A stretch of DNA of 64,000 nucleotides from Aequorivita viscosa (GCF_900106795.1 NZ_FNNS01000021.1:1-64000), one strand, 5' to 3'; positions 1-8,864 are shown, counted from the first letter of the stretch. The notes: generated from the sequence alone by a model not told the origin. A program made the numbers and translations.

Positions 1-711
1 CTTACTGTAATATTTGCAGTAGCATTACCACAAGGAGCATTGCCTATTACGGTGTATGTATAAGTTCCTGCAGCATCAACACTTGGGTCAAAAACACCTG
101 TACCGCTTGTGAGAACAGGGCTCCAAGTTCCGCCAGCATCGGGTGTGCCACCTAAAACTGTAAATAAATCTAATGGATCATCATTGTTACATAAATCAAT
201 TGTTCCGTCTACACCTGCATCAGGTGCTGGATTTACGGATACTGTTACTATTGCACTATCATCACCGCACGGAGCTGTTCCCAAAATGGTATATGTATAA
301 ACTCCTTCAGGATCAACACTTGGGTCAAAAACCCCTGTACCACTTGTAAGCACTGGACTCCAAGTTCCACCAACATCGGGTGACCCGCCTAGAATTGTAA
401 ACAAATCTACTGGAGCATCGATGTTACAGCTAACTAAGGCGCTATCAACACCTGCAGATAACGAATTCGTTAAAGTAACTGTAACATTTGCACTCTTATC
501 TCCACACGGCCAAACTCCACTAATAGTATAAGTATAAATTCCTGCGGTATCAACACTTGGGTCAAAAACACCTGTACCACTAGAAAGTGTAGGGCTCCAA
601 ATGCCTCCTGGATCAGGATTACCTTCCAAAATTGTAAATAAATCGACTGAATCATTGTTGTCACAAAGATGTATGGAAGCGTCAATCCCTGGATCAAATT
701 CTTCGATTATA
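1..711 (-). repeat. Tandem 237-bp coding repeats inside the surface protein
   Basis: Three near-identical units repeat with an exact 237-bp period: the string ACTTGGGTCA starts at 81, 318 and 555. Each unit encodes a 79-residue module. A fourth, more diverged unit follows at about 712-950. The array continues past the left edge. Confidence 0.85.
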
Positions 712-1760
712 GAAACAGATACTGTCGAAGAACTAGGATCGCATAAAACAGATGAACTAACAGTGTATGTGAAAACATATGGGCTTCCCAAAACAGTCAT
801 TTCTGTAACATCCACTGTTCCAAAACCACCGTTGGTAGTTGGGAGAGGCCCTGTCCAAACACCATCATTCCAAGGAGCTCCCCCTAAAACAGTAAGCAAA
901 TCCAAAGTCTGATTAGGTGTAATAGCTGTTTCACAAAAAGCGATATTGCCGTCTTGACCCGAATTGTTTGGAGCAAAAAGAATAGCAATAACTTCAAAAC
1001 GCTCTATACTTTCGCATGGAGAATCTACAGTACTCGCAAAATAAGATGTTCCATTGACTAAAGGCGTATTAGGATCTAACGGTATTGCAGATGTTGAAGT
1101 GGCATACCAATTATTTTGATCTTCACTCGTTACGAGATCGGCTATCGTTGGTGGCGATTGGGGATCATCGCAAAACTCCTGAATTCTATCACCCGTTGAT
1201 ACAGGAACAACACCAACATTAACAAACACATTTAATCTAGAGGTCCTACATCCTGTTATAGGATTTCCTTGATCTGCATAATACAAAGTATTGTCTACTA
1301 AAACTGTGGAAGGAGGTAAAGGGACGCCTCCTACAGGTGTGGCATACCACCTTACGTTGTTGCCAACAACAAAGAGGTCGGAGATTGTAGCGTCATTTGG
1401 GTTATCAACACAAACTCCTTGAAAATTTAGACCAACAGGCGGTCCTAAAATATCAACAACCACAGAAACCCTTGTGCCACAAACACCCGTAATATCGTCT
1501 GCATAATAAGTTCTTCCATTAATTAATGGAACTGTACTCGCGATTGGTTGTTGGGAAGTTGGAGTAGCAAACCATTGCACACCGCCTCCATTGTCGGTTG
1601 CAACAAGGTCAGCAATTAAAGGAGTTGGAATGTTACAGAATGATTGTATCGGTTCAGTTACAGAAGGACATTGCGAGTAGGAATAAAAACTACCAGCAAA
1701 CAACATCAGAAAAAGTACAGAAAAGAATTGCAATCTGCTTAGGGGATTCATTTTTCGCAT
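1..1760 (-). CDS. Large repeat-rich surface protein, N-terminal part (probable T9SS cargo)
   Basis: The reading frame is open from an ATG at 1760 to the left window edge (about 586 codons), so the C-terminus is outside. The N-terminus is a signal peptide ending near SFYSYSQ. About three Ig-like modules of roughly 80 residues follow, each with a WYAT or WFAT core and a YYAD or YFAS strand. After these come about four 79-residue modules carrying VDLFTILGG, GTWSP, SGTGVFDPSVD and YTYT...PCG. Such modules are typical of flavobacterial type IX secreted adhesin-like proteins that end in a type B sorting domain. That tail cannot be seen here, so the secretion route is inferred. An alternative ATG lies at 1751. 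It lies in the same window as gldKLMN but about 58 kb away, so no operon link is implied. Confidence 0.8.
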   Translation of the reverse strand, partial: MRKMNPLSRLQFFSVLFLMLFAGSFYSYSQCPSVTEPIQSFCNIPTPLIADLVATDNGGGVQWFATPTSQQPIASTVPLINGRTYYADDITGVCGTRVSVVVDILGPPVGLNFQGVCVDNPNDATISDLFVVGNNVRWYATPVGGVPLPPSTVLVDNTLYYADQGNPITGCRTSRLNVFVNVGVVPVSTGDRIQEFCDDPQSPPTIADLVTSEDQNNWYATSTSAIPLDPNTPLVNGTSYFASTVDSPCESIERFEVIAILFAPNNSGQDGNIAFCETAITPNQTLDLLTVLGGAPWNDGVWTGPLPTTNGGFGTVDVTEMTVLGSPYVFTYTVSSSVLCDPSSSTVSVSIIEEFDPGIDASIHLCDNNDSVDLFTILEGNPDPGGIWSPTLSSGTGVFDPSVDTAGIYTYTISGVWPCGDKSANVTVTLTNSLSAGVDSALVSCNIDAPVDLFTILGGSPDVGGTWSPVLTSGTGVFDPSVDPEGVYTYTILGTAPCGDDSAIVTVSVNPAPDAGVDGTIDLCNNDDPLDLFTVLGGTPDAGGTWSPVLTSGTGVFDPSVDAAGTYTYTVIGNAPCGNATANITV

Positions 1761-1841
1761 GAAAAGCTCATAATTTTAAGCACTTAAACATTAGATTTTT
1801 TAAAATACAATCTCTACTTATTTAAAGATATAAACGTCAAT

Positions 1842-3812
1842 CTATTTAACTTGTAAACGTGTATCATTGGTTTCAAATTGAAATATACTTACGCCGGAAT
1901 TACTATAATATCCTTGCTCATTTTTTGAATATTTAAACCACAATGTATTATATACTGTTATTTTTTCAGAAACATTTTCAAAACTATCTGGTTGAAACAG
2001 TCGCAAAAGCGTATCAAAGGTTATATCGAAACCATAACTTGACATTGTAGATGGTTCTGAGTTATATTGTTTTTTATAAATGGCTCTGAATGTTTTTTCA
2101 TTTCGCATTGTCGCAACATTCGAAAATGATGGGTAAAGTAAGTTTAAAATAACAAACCGTTTTCTTGATACATCAATTTCATCAGGCATTAAAGCAGATT
2201 CCAACACCACTAATTGTATTGAATAATTAGACATTTCTTTCAGTAATGAATTGGTTGCGCTTATAAAAACACCACTTTTATCTGTGTCGAGTACAACATA
2301 GTTTTTTGATTTTTTTTGAAGCTTACCTATTAAATCATCGGCATTAAAAATTCCATTATCTTTCACTTGAACAAATCGTGCATTTGGTGTTTTAGCTGAA
2401 ATAAATTCGCGGCTTTCGTTTCTACTGTCGTCATTTATCACAATAATATTCCTGTTATCTTTTGAAGCTAAATAATCTAACATTACTTTTCGTTGTTCAA
2501 TAACAGACGGCACTGCTTCGAATAAATTTGAAGTTTCTTTGCCTATATTTAAATTTGAAGTCGTAACAACCGGTATATTTTCATTGACCACCGCTGCCAG
2601 GTCTTGCACACTTTTTTCGAAAAATGGAAGGATAACCGCATCGTAGGAATTCACATTGGCTTTTTCGGCTTTCGTCACAAGATCAGACGACAATTTTGAA
2701 ACTCCCGTATTAACTGCATTAAACTGAAATTTAAGGCCTAACGACTTAGCTGAATCCATCGCCATAATTGCTCCTCTAAAAAAATCTCTATTATATTGAA
2801 CACTTTCATTCTGGTGGTTTGCTACCCAATTTTTGTCATTAAACTCTTTTAATGAAAATGGAAGTAAAAAGATCAGGTTCTTATTTTTATCTAACACTAA
2901 TGATTTTCTAAGGTCTGTATTTTCAAAATTCAATTTTGAAGTTTTAATTTGCCCGATAGCACTCTCATTGCTCACTGTTGAATTTGGAGATGGCAAAATT
3001 ATCATCATGCCTGCTTGCACCGATGTTGATAATTTCGGGTTTAATGCAATTAGCTCATCGATAGTAATTCCTGCCGCTTTGGAAAGACCGTACAGGGTTT
3101 CCCCTGGCTTAATCGTATAATTAACAGCTCCACTTGAATTATATGTAACTACTTCAGCTACATAATTATTTGTTTCTTTTTTATTGTTTAATATTTCAGG
3201 AGTACTCATTTCCGCATCCGCAATTCCTGCTTCAGAAGTATGAGTAGTTGATATATTTGAATCAACAAATGTAAGCGTCTGGCCTATTAACAACTCAGGA
3301 ACTGTGTGCGGATTAATTCGTTCAAGTTGACCGATTGAAATTCCAAATTTCTTTGACAATCCGTATTTAGTATCACCTGCTTGAACCACATACATTGCAT
3401 CATTTGGAGCGTCGTTGATGGTTAAATTTGACTCATCTAATTGCAGTATTGCACCCACCTTTAGTACAGGAACAATTTGCGGGTTTAGACTCTCCAATGT
3501 GGCAATAGTTAATCCAAATCGTTTAGAAAGACTGTATTTAGTATCGCCAGGTTGTACTGTATATTGTGATGGTTGAGTGTTAGAAGAAGAAGGCGTTGAT
3601 GATTTTGGGATAAATAAAACATCATTTTCTTGAACGCCATTTACAGCACTTGGATTATACTTTTGAATATCCTCTACTGTTACACTATAACGCTTAGCTA
3701 TATCAACAAGACTTTCATCGCTAGCTACAGTGTGTTTAATCGTTGTTTCTTGCGTATTCCCGATGTTAAAACACAGAAGAACAGTAAAAAAGAAAGCGAT
3801 AATTAGTTTCAT
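1842..3812 (-). CDS. LysM repeat protein with periplasmic-binding-like domain
   Basis: This 656-residue exported protein has a signal peptide (about 1-20) and four LysM modules at roughly 26-70, 82-126, 139-183 and 228-273. The last three begin with the (Q/K)PGDT, QAGDT and KPGET signatures. From about 310 onward there is a domain resembling the type 1 periplasmic binding fold, with alternating beta strands such as NLIFLLPFS, YDAVILPFF and NIIVIND. LysM modules bind peptidoglycan, so the protein is probably wall-associated in the periplasm. Flavobacteria commonly carry this LysM plus binding-protein fusion. Its ligand is unknown and no transporter genes lie beside it. It appears to be transcribed alone. 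Confidence 0.8.
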   Translation of the reverse strand: MKLIIAFFFTVLLCFNIGNTQETTIKHTVASDESLVDIAKRYSVTVEDIQKYNPSAVNGVQENDVLFIPKSSTPSSSNTQPSQYTVQPGDTKYSLSKRFGLTIATLESLNPQIVPVLKVGAILQLDESNLTINDAPNDAMYVVQAGDTKYGLSKKFGISIGQLERINPHTVPELLIGQTLTFVDSNISTTHTSEAGIADAEMSTPEILNNKKETNNYVAEVVTYNSSGAVNYTIKPGETLYGLSKAAGITIDELIALNPKLSTSVQAGMMIILPSPNSTVSNESAIGQIKTSKLNFENTDLRKSLVLDKNKNLIFLLPFSLKEFNDKNWVANHQNESVQYNRDFFRGAIMAMDSAKSLGLKFQFNAVNTGVSKLSSDLVTKAEKANVNSYDAVILPFFEKSVQDLAAVVNENIPVVTTSNLNIGKETSNLFEAVPSVIEQRKVMLDYLASKDNRNIIVINDDSRNESREFISAKTPNARFVQVKDNGIFNADDLIGKLQKKSKNYVVLDTDKSGVFISATNSLLKEMSNYSIQLVVLESALMPDEIDVSRKRFVILNLLYPSFSNVATMRNEKTFRAIYKKQYNSEPSTMSSYGFDITFDTLLRLFQPDSFENVSEKITVYNTLWFKYSKNEQGYYSNSGVSIFQFETNDTRLQVK

Positions 3813-4096
3813 ATAAATCGCAGTTAAAATTTATAACTACGACCCTGAAAACTGAGATTGTTTGATTGAAACATCATTTAGTGGGGTCAAAAGTTTTTAG
3901 GTTTACTATAATGGTTGTTTTACGCTAAGGTAGCATTCTAGAGCTAAAAAAGCAATGAAATTCAGTGTTATTCTATGATTTATCTAAATTAAAAAGCTGA
4001 GTTTATTGAATTTTCCTAACGATTAAACAATAGAAAACTTCAATAAAATTTCGCTTTAAAAAGTTCAAATATTTAAATAAAATAAACTCTAAAAAA

Positions 4097-4762
4097 CTAG
4101 GTGCAAAGATAATCTAAAAATTCGTTTCTAGGGATTTCAAAAGCACCTAAACTTTCCAAATGTGTATTATAAATTTGACAATCTATTAATTTATAATCAA
4201 GGGTTTGAAGATACTGGCATAGATGGTAAAATGCTACTTTTGAGGCATCATTAACCAAACTAAACATGCTTTCGCCACAAAACACTTTTTTGTCTGGAAG
4301 ATTGATTCCGTAAAGCCCACCAACCAAATGGTTATTAAGCCAGACCTCAACAGAAACTGCGTGCCTCAATGTATGCAATGCTATATAAGCTCTTTGCATT
4401 TCTAATGTTATCCAAGTTCCTACTTCCCCATTTCGTGGCACGTTGGCACAATACGAAATTACACGTTCAAAATCCTTATTAAACGTGATTTTAAACTTCT
4501 CACTTCGTAAGGTTTTTCGTAAGCTTTTAGATACCCTGAATTTATCTGGAAAAAGAACCATTCTCGGATCTGGACTCCACCATAGAATTGGTTGGTTCCG
4601 GCCAAACCAAGGGAAAATTCCAGAATTATACGCAAGTAACAACCGTGCCGCCGAAAGGTCTCCTCCAATAGCCAGCAAACCATCTGAAGTAGCCTCTGTT
4701 GGATTCGGAAAAATTAGTTCGGAAGTTAGTTTGTACACGCTAAAGTTGCCGGGTTTATTCAA
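4097..4762 (-). CDS. aat: Leucyl/phenylalanyl-tRNA-protein transferase
   Basis: Aat transfers Leu or Phe from tRNA to N-terminal Lys or Arg of proteins, creating bacterial N-degrons for ClpAP-type proteolysis. The protein is 221 residues, the usual length. It has the family blocks GLLAIGGDLS, FPWF, WWSPDPRMVL, GEVGTWI, GGLYGI and GESMFS, and a C-terminal block with LIDCQ. No ATG is available at the 5' end: the start is TTG at 4762, or possibly GTG at 4738, which would give a start more like other Aat proteins. A terminator hairpin at 4768-4800 ends only 5 bp upstream of the TTG, which slightly favours the GTG. Confidence 0.93.
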   Translation of the reverse strand: MNKPGNFSVYKLTSELIFPNPTEATSDGLLAIGGDLSAARLLLAYNSGIFPWFGRNQPILWWSPDPRMVLFPDKFRVSKSLRKTLRSEKFKITFNKDFERVISYCANVPRNGEVGTWITLEMQRAYIALHTLRHAVSVEVWLNNHLVGGLYGINLPDKKVFCGESMFSLVNDASKVAFYHLCQYLQTLDYKLIDCQIYNTHLESLGAFEIPRNEFLDYLCT

Positions 4763-4767
4763 TTAAA

Positions 4768-4800
4768 AACCCTCGAAGTATTTTAAACTCCTCGAGGGTT
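4768..4800 (-). terminator. Rho-independent terminator downstream of the DUF3127 gene
   Basis: Perfect 9-bp arms AACCCTCGA (4768-4776) and TCGAGGGTT (4792-4800). On the minus strand the stem is followed by a T-rich run, as expected for the gene ending at 4837. Confidence 0.8.
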
Positions 4801-4836
4801 ATCATTTATTGTAACAAAATAATCGGAAATTTCGTA

Positions 4837-5214
4837 TTAGAAAGGAAGGTCGTCGTGTTCCTCTTCATTAAAATCATTTGCAGGTTCAAAAGCCTCAGCA
4901 GGTGGCATAGGAGGCATGTCTCCGCCAGCAGGAGCTTTTGATAAATTCTCAATTCGCCAACCTTGGATACTGTTAAAATATTTGGTCTCACCCTGTGGGT
5001 TAACCCATTCGCGACCACGAATATTAATGCTCACTTTTACGTCCTGCCCTACTTTAAATGCATTCAGTAAATCAGTTTTATCTTGTACAAATTCTATCAT
5101 TATTACCTGTGGGTATTGCTCCTCTGTTGTAATAACCAGCTCACGTTTTCTAAAACCGTTATTCCCGTAAGTTTTAGTTTCATCTATCAGTTTAATTTTT
5201 CCTTGTAATTCCAT
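4837..5214 (-). CDS. DUF3127 protein, OB-fold-like with SSB-like acidic tip
   Basis: A 125-residue protein matching the Bacteroidota DUF3127 family, whose function is unknown. Residues 1-90 look like an OB-fold (MELQGKIKLIDET, VIMIEFVQDKTDLL, VKVSINIRGREW). A Pro/Gly/Met linker follows, then an acidic tail ending EEEHDDLPF. That layout closely resembles single-stranded DNA-binding protein, whose conserved acidic tip recruits repair and replication partners. A role on nucleic acid is inference. It is a single-gene unit with its own terminator at 4768-4800. A likely promoter lies just upstream of 5214, though its -7 box is imperfect. Confidence 0.8.
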   Translation of the reverse strand: MELQGKIKLIDETKTYGNNGFRKRELVITTEEQYPQVIMIEFVQDKTDLLNAFKVGQDVKVSINIRGREWVNPQGETKYFNSIQGWRIENLSKAPAGGDMPPMPPAEAFEPANDFNEEEHDDLPF

Positions 5215-5260
5215 CGTAAAAGTATATTAATCGTTTCTGTTCTCTATTTGTTATTTCTTA

Positions 5261-6145
5261 TTAACCATCATTTTTTGATCCTAATAAGAGCTTCCAAGCT
5301 TTTTCTACTTCACCTTTGTTAAGAAACTCCTGTGCTTTTTTGTGAATTATGTCGACATTACCCGAATTTGCAATGCCTTTTAGCTCTTCGGAAGCACCTA
5401 TAAAGGTATTAATTTCTTCTGAATTTGGAAAATCTTCAACATTACCCAAAACCCCTAGGTCGTTACCCGTCAGGATCTTACTATATCGAACTTCTTCTGG
5501 AAGCGCATCGACACCTACTCCTAATGTTGTTAATGGTTTGGCTACTTCAAAAAGACCTTCTTTTGCGCGGCTATACCAGTTTCCTCCAAGACGCGAAATA
5601 GTATCAATTTTAAAAGGATCAATAGCACCATTTTCATCAAGAACATCTTCTTTTATATGAAGTTTCACCACTTCGCATATAACCAAATTTCCTGCGCCCC
5701 CTTCTTTTCCTAACGAAATTACATCATTTACTTTACACTCCAATTGTACAGGTGCTTCAGCTACTCTGGGCGGTTTTACGATATCTGAACTAAGTTCTGT
5801 AAAACCTGCTTTTTTAAATTCATTAATTCCTTTAGCATATTCTGTTGAAGCGAGTGAAGTTTGTTGCACCATATCAAAACTCACAATATTAATTACCACT
5901 TCTGGCACTTCCAGCACATTTTCATAGCTGTGTTTTGTCGTATTGTCACGACCGCGCCTAGCTGGTGAAAAAACCAATATGGGTGGTTTTGCGCTAAACA
6001 CATTAAAAAAACTGAAAGGCGAAAGATTTACATTTCCTTTTTTGTCGATAGTGCTTGCAAATGCAACTGGTCTAGGCGATACGGCACCTAAAAGGTACCC
6101 GTGTAATTTTGCCGTAGATAAATCTTGTGGTAAAATTGAAATCAT
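5261..6145 (-). CDS. Flavin reductase family protein (FMN-binding split barrel)
   Basis: This 294-residue protein contains the flavin reductase-like split barrel in its first 200 residues, with SPRPVAFAST, NLSPFSFFN and PILVFSP. These are typical of FMN-binding proteins that move electrons from NAD(P)H to flavin or reduce small substrates. The C-terminal third is less conserved and helical (SEEINTFIGASEEL). I chose the ATG at 6145 rather than a TTG at 6154. The TTG sits inside a strong -7 promoter box (TACATTTG, minus strand of 6152-6159), so the longer form cannot be translated from that promoter. The substrate cannot be told from the sequence. Confidence 0.85.
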   Translation of the reverse strand: MISILPQDLSTAKLHGYLLGAVSPRPVAFASTIDKKGNVNLSPFSFFNVFSAKPPILVFSPARRGRDNTTKHSYENVLEVPEVVINIVSFDMVQQTSLASTEYAKGINEFKKAGFTELSSDIVKPPRVAEAPVQLECKVNDVISLGKEGGAGNLVICEVVKLHIKEDVLDENGAIDPFKIDTISRLGGNWYSRAKEGLFEVAKPLTTLGVGVDALPEEVRYSKILTGNDLGVLGNVEDFPNSEEINTFIGASEELKGIANSGNVDIIHKKAQEFLNKGEVEKAWKLLLGSKNDG

Positions 6146-6151
6146 AGAGCG

Positions 6152-6159
6152 CAAATGTA
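6152..6159 (-). promoter_or_regulatory. Bacteroidota -7 promoter box of the flavin reductase gene
   Basis: TACATTTG on the minus strand matches the TAnnTTTG consensus exactly. It lies 6 bp before the ATG at 6145, implying a very short leader. No good -33 TTG was found at the usual spacing. Confidence 0.5.
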
Positions 6160-6297
6160 CCCAAAAGATTACAGCTTATAAAAATATGGTTGTACAATAA
6201 TATCAACATATTTGCCTTATATTTAAACCTAACATTTACTGTTTTCCGTTTTTTACTATTGGAAAGTGAGTAAAGGCCAATTAGAAAAGCATATTTT

Positions 6298-7467
6298 ATG
6301 TTACGCAACAAATCACTCTCGCGCTGGGGGTTTATTTTAACTTCAATCTTTATTGTTTCTCTTATTCTGTGGAATACGTACACCTTTTTTAATCAGCTTA
6401 AGGAAAATGAACGAACCAAAATGGAGATTTGGGCGGTTGCCCATAAAGAACTGGCACAAGCCACTTTAGCTCAAAATTTGTTAGACCAAGACAACAATTT
6501 AATTGATTTTGCACTAACAATTATACAGAGCAACAGTACTACCCCAATGATTCTTCATACACTTAAAGAAGACATTTACAGTGGAAAAAACATTGATGAA
6601 GACATCCTTAAAAATGAAAAAGCACGGAATAAAAAAATCAAGCAGTTTGTTTCTGAATACGACCCTTTAGAAGTAAAACATAAAGACCAAGTTCTTGCTG
6701 TAATTTACTACGGAAATTCGCCCATAATAACAAAAATTAAATTTTATCCAGTTGCGTTGATCCTGATAATATTTCTGTTTATTTTGGCGGTATATCTCTT
6801 TTACAGGACTTCTAAATCTGCAGAGCAAAACCGACTTTGGGCAGGAATGGCAAAGGAAACGGCACATCAAATTGGCACTCCGCTTTCATCCTTAATTGGC
6901 TGGACGGAAATCTTAAAAACTGAAAATATCAATCAAGATTATGTTCAGGAAATAGAAAAAGACATTCAGCGTTTGGAAACCATTACCGATCGATTTTCAA
7001 AAATAGGATCTGTACCAAAACTCGAGCGATGCGATTTGGTTTCGGAAACAAAGAGCACATTTCATTATTTGAAAAATCGTACTTCAAAATTGATTGAATT
7101 CCAACTCAATATTCCAGAAAGCCCCATATTTGTTGATATGAATCCACAACTTTTTAGTTGGACCCTTGAAAACCTAGTAAAAAATGGAATTGACGCGATG
7201 AGAGGAAAAGGAAAAATTACAATTTCAATAGAACAAAACACCAAGCACGCGTTTGTTCGTATTACCGATACAGGCAAGGGCTTTACAAAAAGTGAAGCTA
7301 GAAAAATATTTGTTCCTGGCTATACCACCAAAAAACGAGGTTGGGGTTTAGGACTTTCTTTAGCAAAACGAATTATAGAAGAATACCATAGAGGTAAAAT
7401 CCACGTTTTAAAAAGCGCTCCAAATCAAGGAACGACTATGGAAATTATGCTAAAAATTGATAGTTGA
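6298..7467 (+). CDS. Two-TM sensor histidine kinase
   Basis: A 389-residue membrane kinase. TM1 is at about 12-31 and TM2 at about 152-171, enclosing a roughly 120-residue periplasmic sensor. There is no recognisable HAMP domain. The cytoplasmic part has the H box ETAHQIGTPLSSL with phospho-acceptor His190, an N box NLVKNGIDAM (around 292-301), the G1 box DTGKGFT, and the G2 box RGWGLGLSLAKRI. It would phosphorylate a response regulator, but none is adjacent. The next gene follows after 3 bp and encodes a zinc-ribbon membrane protein. The signal is unknown. Confidence 0.9.
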   Translation: MLRNKSLSRWGFILTSIFIVSLILWNTYTFFNQLKENERTKMEIWAVAHKELAQATLAQNLLDQDNNLIDFALTIIQSNSTTPMILHTLKEDIYSGKNIDEDILKNEKARNKKIKQFVSEYDPLEVKHKDQVLAVIYYGNSPIITKIKFYPVALILIIFLFILAVYLFYRTSKSAEQNRLWAGMAKETAHQIGTPLSSLIGWTEILKTENINQDYVQEIEKDIQRLETITDRFSKIGSVPKLERCDLVSETKSTFHYLKNRTSKLIEFQLNIPESPIFVDMNPQLFSWTLENLVKNGIDAMRGKGKITISIEQNTKHAFVRITDTGKGFTKSEARKIFVPGYTTKKRGWGLGLSLAKRIIEEYHRGKIHVLKSAPNQGTTMEIMLKIDS

Positions 7468-7470
7468 GAA

Positions 7471-7818
7471 ATGAGTGAAAAAACTAATACGTTGCACACT
7501 GCAATTTTAAAAAATAACTGTCCCACTTGTTTTAGCACAGATGGTTTAGAACTCGTTTTCACCCAAAATGAAAAGGAAAACGCTTTTTGCTACAAACCGA
7601 ATTCTAAAATAGATGAATCGCTCTATTGTAAAAATTGCAAAAATGTAATATACCCCGTAAATTGGACAACCGATATTGAGCGTGTATATAACTACAATAA
7701 AAAAATAGCGGAAACCAAAAGACTGTATCTTAAGGTAAAGCCGCTATTTTATATTTTAATTATTTCTGGCGTTGCAGTAATGGCAGCAGTTACTTATGCT
7801 CTAATTTCGTCGCTATAA
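7471..7818 (+). CDS. Small zinc-ribbon protein with C-terminal membrane anchor
   Basis: A 115-residue protein I do not recognise as a named family. CPTC near residues 18-21 and CKNC near 53-56 could form a zinc ribbon. A hydrophobic helix at about 91-112 (PLFYILIISGVAVMAAVTYALI) would anchor the protein with its ribbon in the cytoplasm. It begins 3 bp after the histidine kinase stop and is almost surely co-transcribed with it. Its last 6 bases overlap the end of the convergent HIT gene. Confidence 0.7.
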   Translation: MSEKTNTLHTAILKNNCPTCFSTDGLELVFTQNEKENAFCYKPNSKIDESLYCKNCKNVIYPVNWTTDIERVYNYNKKIAETKRLYLKVKPLFYILIISGVAVMAAVTYALISSL

Positions 7819-8202
7819 ATTCTGGCTGATAGCCTTTGCTAAATTTTGAAATTCATCTGAAGTCATTGCTATTTTTTTAGTAAATCGCATATCGTCCATA
7901 TTGTTCAGCGGAATAAGATGTACGTGTACGTGTGGCACTTCCAAGCCAACTACAGCCATTCCAACGCGCTTACAAGGAACCGTTTTTTCAAGAGCGATAG
8001 CTACTTTTCTAGAAAACTGCATTAATTGTAAATACAGGTGTTCGCCCATATCAAAAATCTTATCGATTTCTTGTTTTGGAACGCATAGTGTGTGCCCTTT
8101 ACTATTGGGGTTAATGTCTAAGAAAGCAATAAAATTTTCGTCCTCGGCTACTTTATAACTGGGAACTTCTCCTGTAATTATTTTTGTAAATAGTGATGCC
8201 AT
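7813..8202 (-). CDS. HIT family nucleotide-binding hydrolase
   Basis: A 129-residue histidine triad protein. The catalytic motif HVHVHL is at about 90-95, preceded by the GHTLCVPK segment typical of the Hint branch. HIT proteins hydrolyse or transfer nucleotidyl groups, often AMP-linked substrates. The length is normal for a bacterial Hint-like protein. It starts 3 bp after greA on the same strand and should be co-transcribed with it. Its 3' end overlaps the convergent zinc-ribbon gene by 6 bp. Confidence 0.92.
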   Translation of the reverse strand: MASLFTKIITGEVPSYKVAEDENFIAFLDINPNSKGHTLCVPKQEIDKIFDMGEHLYLQLMQFSRKVAIALEKTVPCKRVGMAVVGLEVPHVHVHLIPLNNMDDMRFTKKIAMTSDEFQNLAKAISQNL

Positions 8203-8205
8203 TGG

Positions 8206-8682
8206 TTAGTCTCTTGAAATTTCTAAGATATCAAATTTAAGAATTCCATTTGGAACTTGTATTTCGGCTACTTCACCTTTTTTCTTTCCCAACAATCCTT
8301 TTCCGATAGGGGAATCTACAGAAATTTTTCCAGACTTTAAATCTGCTTCACTTTGAGCGACTAGTTTATATTTCATTTCCATTCCGTTTGCTTGATTTTT
8401 AATCTTCACAGTAGAATGTACTAAAATTTTGCTCAAGTCTAATTGCGATTCGTCTATCAATCGGGCATTGGCAAGAGTTTCTTCTAATTTGGCAATTTTA
8501 AGCTCCAACATTCCTTGCGCTTCTTTGGCAGCATCATATTCAGCATTTTCGCTCAAATCTCCTTTATCTCTCGCTTCAGCAATAGCATTTGAGGCTTTCG
8601 GACGTTCTACATCACGTAGATTATCCAATTCATCTCTCAATTTTTTTAACCCCTCAGGTGTGTAATAAGATACTTTACTCAT
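8206..8682 (-). CDS. greA: Transcription elongation factor GreA
   Basis: A 158-residue GreA, the usual size. The N-terminal coiled coil (about 5-75) has the tip GDLSENAEYDAAKE, whose acidic residues reach the RNA polymerase active site to stimulate cleavage of backtracked RNA. The C-terminal FKBP-like domain includes SPIGKGLLGKKKGE. It leads a two-gene unit with the HIT gene. Two terminator-like hairpins oriented on the same strand lie upstream (8733-8750 and 8773-8794). Confidence 0.96.
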   Translation of the reverse strand: MSKVSYYTPEGLKKLRDELDNLRDVERPKASNAIAEARDKGDLSENAEYDAAKEAQGMLELKIAKLEETLANARLIDESQLDLSKILVHSTVKIKNQANGMEMKYKLVAQSEADLKSGKISVDSPIGKGLLGKKKGEVAEIQVPNGILKFDILEISRD

Positions 8683-8732
8683 AACTTCATCGTTTGTGTA
8701 TGCAGAACATACATATTCTATAATATAACAAA

Positions 8733-8794
8733 ATCCCGACTCGTGGCGGGACTAACATTAATAAACTAAAAAAATCCCATACAGTGACGGGATT
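8733..8794 (-). terminator. Two tandem terminator-like hairpins upstream of greA
   Basis: Hairpin one has arms TCCCG and CGGGA within 8733-8750. Hairpin two has arms AATCCC (8773-8778) and GGGATT (8789-8794). On the minus strand both are followed by T-runs (TTTT and TTTTTTT), so both are oriented to stop transcription heading into greA. The two hairpins resemble each other in sequence, suggesting duplication. Confidence 0.65.
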
Positions 8795-8864
8795 GTGTCA
8801 ACAAATATACAAAAAATTTACTTGCTTTATATTTTGTTGTAATTTCGGCCTAAAATTTAATATT

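Noticed and set aside
1-711. 237-bp repeats as a CRISPR array
   Set aside because: Units are long, contiguous, in one reading frame and lack unique spacers; they are protein repeats.
109-912. Plus-strand open frames inside the surface protein region
   Set aside because: They are antisense shadows of the large minus-strand frame with signal peptide and repeat domains.
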